A stretch of 8,626 bases of DNA, taken from assembly GCA_023261525.1 (NCBI GenBank), contig JAHFOU010000084.1, positions 1 to 8,626 on the forward strand, read 5' to 3'. Each line of letters opens with the position of its first letter. Within the stretch, counting starts at the first letter, position 1. The position numbers and the translations under genes are program-made. Under the pieces are notes generated by a model. It saw nothing but the letters and a program-made list of their open reading frames with translations, was not told the DNA's origin and did not search any database. The DNA comes from Planctomycetota bacterium (lineage in GTDB: Bacteria; Planctomycetota; SBBH01; JAHFOU01). Positions 4,775 to 8,626 of this stretch are shown piece by piece.

Positions 4775-7700
4775 ATGTCCACCGACCTCCCCTACGCCAA
4801 GGACCGCGACATCCCCCTGGGGATCTCCGGCTTCCGGTACGCCGACCTCTACCGTCCGGAGCGCCTGGCCGAGCTCCTGGCCCGCTTCGACGCGGAGCTG
4901 ACCGCCGCCGACGCTGAGCTGGCCAAGGCCTACCTGGCCCACCGCGCGGCCCCCGGGGCCCTGCCCAAGCCCCAGGCCTCGGACCTCCTCATCAAGGTCG
5001 GCCCCCACGTGGCCCGCTTCGTCGCCCGGCTCTTCGGGGCCCCCGCGAACTCCCCCGAGCGCGCCGCCGAGATCGAGGCCCTGTCCGTCCTGAAGAAGAA
5101 GCTCATCCAGGGGCGCGCCGAAAAGCGCTTCAAGGACCCGGATCTCGCGGGCCTGGACGCCGAGGCCCTGGACCGCGAGCGGAGGGCCCTGCTCGAGAAG
5201 GAGAGGATCCCCGCCGGGGACGAGGAGGTCCGCACCGCGAAGCTGGCCAAGCTCCTGTTGGAGCGGACGGACAGGGATGCTGCCGCCGGTCTGGACCGGC
5301 TCGAGGCCTGGGCCTTCGCCTTCCCGCGCGCCGCCTCGACCCGGAGGAGGGCCCTCGCCTGGGCCTCCTTCCGCAAGCCCAAGGCCCTTGACTTCGAGAA
5401 CCTCGTCCAGCTGCATCGGCCGCGGCCCGACCTACCCAACCTGGTGGAGGGGCCCGAGGCCCACCGCCGCCGCCGGGACGGCTTCGTCCTCACCGACCCC
5501 CGCATGACGGCCCAGGAGGTCGCGGCCGAGGTCGACTACTGCATCCTCTGCCACACCCGGGAGAAGGACTCCTGCTCCCACGGGCTCTGGAACAAGGACG
5601 GCTCGGTGAAGAAGAACCCCCTGGGGATCGCCACCCCGGGCTGTCCCCTGGACGAGAAGATCAGCGAGTTCCACACGCTGGAGGGCCAGGGCGAGCCTCT
5701 GGCCGCCCTCGCCATGATCCTGATCGACAATCCCATGTGCCCCGGCACCGGGCACCGCATCTGCAACGACTGCATGAAGGCTTGCATCTACCAGAAGCAG
5801 GAGCCCGTCAACATCCCCCAGATCGAGACCTCGGTCCTGACGCGGGTGCTGAGGATGCCGTACGGCGTCGAGCTCTACGGCCTCCTCACCCGCTTCAACC
5901 CCCTGAACGTGAGGCGCCCAGTCGAGCTCCCGTACCGGGGCCGCAACGTCCTGGTGGTGGGCCTGGGCCCGGCCGGCTACACCCTGAGCCACTACCTTCT
6001 GAACGAGGGCTTCGGCGTGGCGGGTATCGACGGGCTCAAGATCGAGCCCCCGGCGCCTGCGCTGGCCGGCGCCGACGCCTGGCCCCCCAAGCCGATCAAG
6101 GACTACGCCGAGATCGAGCAGGCCCTCGACGAGCGCGCCATGGCCGGCTTCGGCGGCGTGGCCGAGTACGGCATCACCGTGCGCTGGGACAAGAACTTCC
6201 TCGGCCTCATCCACCTGACCCTGGCGCGCCGGCCGGCCTTCCGCATCTACGGGGGCACCCGCTTCGGCGGCACCGTGACCCTGGACGACGCCTGGGGCTG
6301 GGGCTTCGACCACGTGGCCATCGCGGCCGGGGCGGGCCGGCCTACCGTGATCGAGATGAAGAACAACCTCATCCGCGGCATCCGCAAGGCCTCGGACTTT
6401 CTCATGGGGCTCCAGCTCACCGGGGCCGCGAAGAAGACCGGCATGGCCAACCTCCAGCTGCGCCTGCCCGTGGTGGTGATCGGGGGGGGGCTGACGGCCA
6501 TCGACACGGCCACCGAGGCCCTGGCCTACTATCCCATCCAGGTCGAGAAGACCCTGCACCGCTTCGAGGCCCTGGCCAAGGACCTCGGCGAAGCCGCGTT
6601 GTGGCAGCGCTTCGACGAGGAGGAGGCGGGGGTCCTCAAGGAATTCCTGGAGCACGGCCGCGCCATCCGCGCCGAGCGGGCCCGGGCCAAGGCCGCCGGC
6701 GAGCTTCCCGACCTGGCCGCTCTCTGCCGCTCCTGGGGCGGGGCCACCCTGGCCTACCGCAAGAAGCTCTCCGACGCCCCGGCCTACCGCCTCAACCACG
6801 AGGAGGTGGAGAAGGCCTTCGAGGAGGGCATCCGCTTCGCCGAGAACCTGACACCCACCGAGGCCGTGCCCGACAAGTATGGCGCGGTGGAAGCCCTCAA
6901 GTTCGGGGAGGTCACGCTGCCGGCCAGGACGGTGCTTGTCGCGGCCGGCACCAGCCCCAACACCATCTACGAGAAGGAGCATCCCGGGACCTTCGCCCTG
7001 GACGCCCGCAGGCAGTTCTTCCTGGCCCACAAGATCGAGGGAGGGAAGCCCGTCCCGGCAAAGGAGGACGGCTTCTTCACCTCCTACGCCAAGGACGGAC
7101 GCTTCGTCTCCTACTACGGGGACAATCACCCTCAGTACGCCGGCAACGTGGTCAAGGCCATGGCCTCGGCCCGGGACGGCTACCCCCAGGTGGTCTCCCT
7201 GTTCGCGGGGGATGCGAAGGCCGGGGATCCGGCGAAGCTCAAGGCCCTCTTCGCCACGATGGACGACCTCCTCCAGCCCAGGGTCCACGCGGTGCACCGC
7301 CTGACGCCCACCATCGCCGAGGTCATCCTGAGGGCGCCGATGGCGGCGAGGCGCTTCGAGCCGGGGCAGTTCTTCCGCCTCCAGAACTTCGAGCGCCTGG
7401 CCCCTGAAGTCGACGGGCACAAGCTCGCGGTGGAGGGTCTGGCCCTCACCGGGGCCTGGGTGGACAAGGAGAAAGGCCTGCTCAGCCTCATCATGCTGGA
7501 GATGGGGGCCTCCTCGAAGCTCTGCGCCTACCTCAAGCCGGGCGAGCCCGTGGTCGTGATGGGCCCGACCGGGGCGCCGACCGAGATCCCCGAGGACCAG
7601 ACGGTGCTCCTGTTGGGCGGGGGCCTGGGCAACGCCGTGCTCTTCTCCATCGCCAAGGCCATGCGGGAGCGGCGCAACAAGGTGCTCTACTTCGCGGCCT

Positions 7701-8263
7701 ACAAGAGCGCCAAGGACGTCTTCAAGCGCGAGGAGGTCGAGGAGGCCACGGACCAGGTGATCTGGAGCGTGGACCAGGGAGACCTGATCCAGCCCCGACG
7801 GAGCCAGGACCGGGCCTTCCGCGGCAACGTGGTCCAGGCCATGGAGGCCTATGCCAAGGGGGAGCTGGGCACGGTGAAGTACCCCCTGAATACCGCCAGC
7901 CGCCTCATCGCCATCGGCTCGGACCGGATGATGGCGGCCGTCAGCAAGTCGAGGAAGACGGTGCTGGCGCCGTACCTCCACCCGGACCACGTGGGGGTCG
8001 CTTCCCTCAACTCGCCCATGCAGTGCATGATGAAGGAGGTCTGCGCCCAGTGCCTCCAGAAGCACGTGGACCCGGTGACGGGCAAGGAGACGGAGACGGT
8101 CTTCACCTGCTTCAACCAGGACCAGTGCATGGACCAGGTGGACTGGGCCAACCTGAACGCCCGCCTGCGCCAGAACACGGTGCAGGAGAAGATCGCCAAC
8201 CTTTGGCTGGACCGCCTGCTCAAGATGCCGGGGGCGCCGAAGCCCACGGCCGTGCAGATCTGA
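4775..8263 (+). CDS. Fused NfnB/GltD-like and NfnA/PyrK-like iron-sulfur flavoprotein oxidoreductase
   Basis: The 1162-residue protein has four parts. Residues 1-250 are a helical, charged region I cannot assign. Residues 256-337 hold eight cysteines (C256, C259, C267, C290, C322, C330, C333, C337) placed like the two [4Fe-4S] sites of GltD/NfnB, including GCPLDEKISEF and QEPVNIPQIE. Residues about 392-825 form a two-dinucleotide-domain oxidoreductase with GLGPAG (396-401) and GGGLTAID (570-577) and a charged helical insertion near 600-680. From about 836 comes a ferredoxin-reductase-like domain (PGQFFRL, VMGPTGAPTEI, GGGLGNA at 948-954), then a PyrK-like cysteine set (C1084, C1090, C1093, C1112, with C1118 extra) for a [2Fe-2S] cluster. 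NfnAB bifurcates electrons between NAD(H), NADP(H) and ferredoxin; whether this fusion does so, or is a simple NAD(P)H dehydrogenase, is not shown. Cytoplasmic: no signal peptide or membrane segment. No Shine-Dalgarno precedes the ATG. Bcp follows after 18 bases. Confidence 0.78.
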   Translation: MSTDLPYAKDRDIPLGISGFRYADLYRPERLAELLARFDAELTAADAELAKAYLAHRAAPGALPKPQASDLLIKVGPHVARFVARLFGAPANSPERAAEIEALSVLKKKLIQGRAEKRFKDPDLAGLDAEALDRERRALLEKERIPAGDEEVRTAKLAKLLLERTDRDAAAGLDRLEAWAFAFPRAASTRRRALAWASFRKPKALDFENLVQLHRPRPDLPNLVEGPEAHRRRRDGFVLTDPRMTAQEVAAEVDYCILCHTREKDSCSHGLWNKDGSVKKNPLGIATPGCPLDEKISEFHTLEGQGEPLAALAMILIDNPMCPGTGHRICNDCMKACIYQKQEPVNIPQIETSVLTRVLRMPYGVELYGLLTRFNPLNVRRPVELPYRGRNVLVVGLGPAGYTLSHYLLNEGFGVAGIDGLKIEPPAPALAGADAWPPKPIKDYAEIEQALDERAMAGFGGVAEYGITVRWDKNFLGLIHLTLARRPAFRIYGGTRFGGTVTLDDAWGWGFDHVAIAAGAGRPTVIEMKNNLIRGIRKASDFLMGLQLTGAAKKTGMANLQLRLPVVVIGGGLTAIDTATEALAYYPIQVEKTLHRFEALAKDLGEAALWQRFDEEEAGVLKEFLEHGRAIRAERARAKAAGELPDLAALCRSWGGATLAYRKKLSDAPAYRLNHEEVEKAFEEGIRFAENLTPTEAVPDKYGAVEALKFGEVTLPARTVLVAAGTSPNTIYEKEHPGTFALDARRQFFLAHKIEGGKPVPAKEDGFFTSYAKDGRFVSYYGDNHPQYAGNVVKAMASARDGYPQVVSLFAGDAKAGDPAKLKALFATMDDLLQPRVHAVHRLTPTIAEVILRAPMAARRFEPGQFFRLQNFERLAPEVDGHKLAVEGLALTGAWVDKEKGLLSLIMLEMGASSKLCAYLKPGEPVVVMGPTGAPTEIPEDQTVLLLGGGLGNAVLFSIAKAMRERRNKVLYFAAYKSAKDVFKREEVEEATDQVIWSVDQGDLIQPRRSQDRAFRGNVVQAMEAYAKGELGTVKYPLNTASRLIAIGSDRMMAAVSKSRKTVLAPYLHPDHVGVASLNSPMQCMMKEVCAQCLQKHVDPVTGKETETVFTCFNQDQCMDQVDWANLNARLRQNTVQEKIANLWLDRLLKMPGAPKPTAVQI

Positions 8264-8281
8264 AACTCAGGAGGAGACCCC

Positions 8282-8626
8282 ATGAGCAAGATCCAGGAAG
8301 GAAAGCCCGCCCCCGCCTTCAGCCTGCCCGACCAGGACGGCAAGACCGTGTCCCTGAAGGACCTGACCGGCAAGCACGTCATCCTCTACTTCTATCCCAA
8401 GGACGACACCCCGGGTTGCACCAAGGAATCCTGCGGTTTCCGGGATTTCAACAAGGACATCCAGAAGCTCGGCGCCGTGATCCTGGGCGTCTCCGCGGAC
8501 GACGCGGAAAGCCATAAAGCCTTTATTGCCAAGTACAAGCTGAACTTCCGTCTCCTGACGGATGCCGACCGCAAGGTCATGACGGCCTACGGGGCCTACG
8601 GCGAGAAGATGATGTACGGCAAGCAG
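8282..8626 (+). CDS. bcp: Thioredoxin-dependent thiol peroxidase, Bcp/PrxQ-type peroxiredoxin (3' partial)
   Basis: The frame starts at ATG 8282, 7 bases after AGGAGG (8269-8274), and is still open at the end of the window, giving 115 of the usual roughly 155 residues. The peroxiredoxin motif DDTPGCTKESCGFRD carries the peroxidatic cysteine C46 and the resolving cysteine C51 five residues later, the PrxQ/Bcp arrangement (C45/C50 in E. coli). FSLPDQDGKTVSLKDLTGK and ILYFYPK before it and LGVSADDAESHKAF after it are typical. It reduces hydrogen peroxide and organic hydroperoxides in the cytoplasm using thioredoxin. The 18-base gap from the flavoprotein suggests one transcript, linking peroxide defence to pyridine-nucleotide or ferredoxin redox balance. 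Confidence 0.93.
   Translation, partial: MSKIQEGKPAPAFSLPDQDGKTVSLKDLTGKHVILYFYPKDDTPGCTKESCGFRDFNKDIQKLGAVILGVSADDAESHKAFIAKYKLNFRLLTDADRKVMTAYGAYGEKMMYGKQ

Noticed and set aside
5432..8065. Long minus-strand open frame (about 877 codons) opposite the flavoprotein
   Set aside because: Shadow of codon bias; the plus strand carries recognisable cofactor motifs throughout.

Overview
The window is GC-rich, compact bacterial DNA with every supported gene on the plus strand. Gene content (MoeB-rhodanese fusion, PHP phosphoesterase, Bcp peroxiredoxin, a giant iron-sulfur flavoprotein) and strong C/G third-position bias suggest a free-living bacterium with GC-rich DNA. A member of the Acidobacteriota such as the Holophagae would fit, but no marker gene proves it.

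Layout. Positions 1-1586 hold the end of a MoeB/ThiF-type adenylyltransferase fused to a rhodanese domain (sulfur transfer for molybdopterin or thiolated cofactors). A PHP-family phosphoesterase follows, its start codon overlapping the previous stop. Positions 1644-2738 encode a secreted protein with a HEAT-like helical segment between two similar beta motifs and a lectin-like C-terminal domain. Positions 2795-3787 encode a radical SAM protein of the PA0069/spore-photoproduct-lyase-like family, behind a promoter overlapped by a dyad that resembles a LexA box. Positions 4775-8263 encode a 1162-residue flavoprotein that joins, in one chain, the parts of the NfnB/GltD large subunit and the NfnA/PyrK small subunit. 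A thioredoxin-dependent peroxiredoxin (Bcp) follows and runs off the window.

The most unusual part is 3744-4755. A 34-bp direct repeat (33/34 identical) lies once at the very 3' end of the radical SAM gene and again 978 bp downstream. The second copy keeps the same reading frame and a stop codon, and also carries the -35 box of the flavoprotein promoter. This looks like an insertion that kept both the upstream gene's tail and the downstream gene's promoter, as attL/attR sites do. The insert carries two tandem paralogous genes, each for a secreted 106-residue protein. Their first 50 residues are nearly constant (43/50). Their C-terminal halves have diverged almost completely, yet both keep a histidine every seven residues (five in one, six in the other). 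I do not recognise this family. The insert also contains strong hairpins and its heptad-coding DNA is AT-richer than the surroundings.

How the genes relate: the first two genes are probably translationally coupled. The flavoprotein and Bcp are probably co-transcribed, giving a redox/peroxide module. The radical SAM gene appears to have its own DNA-damage-like control. The paired small genes have their own promoter candidate and a terminator-like hairpin after the second copy. No rRNA, tRNA, CRISPR array, transposase or integrase gene was seen.
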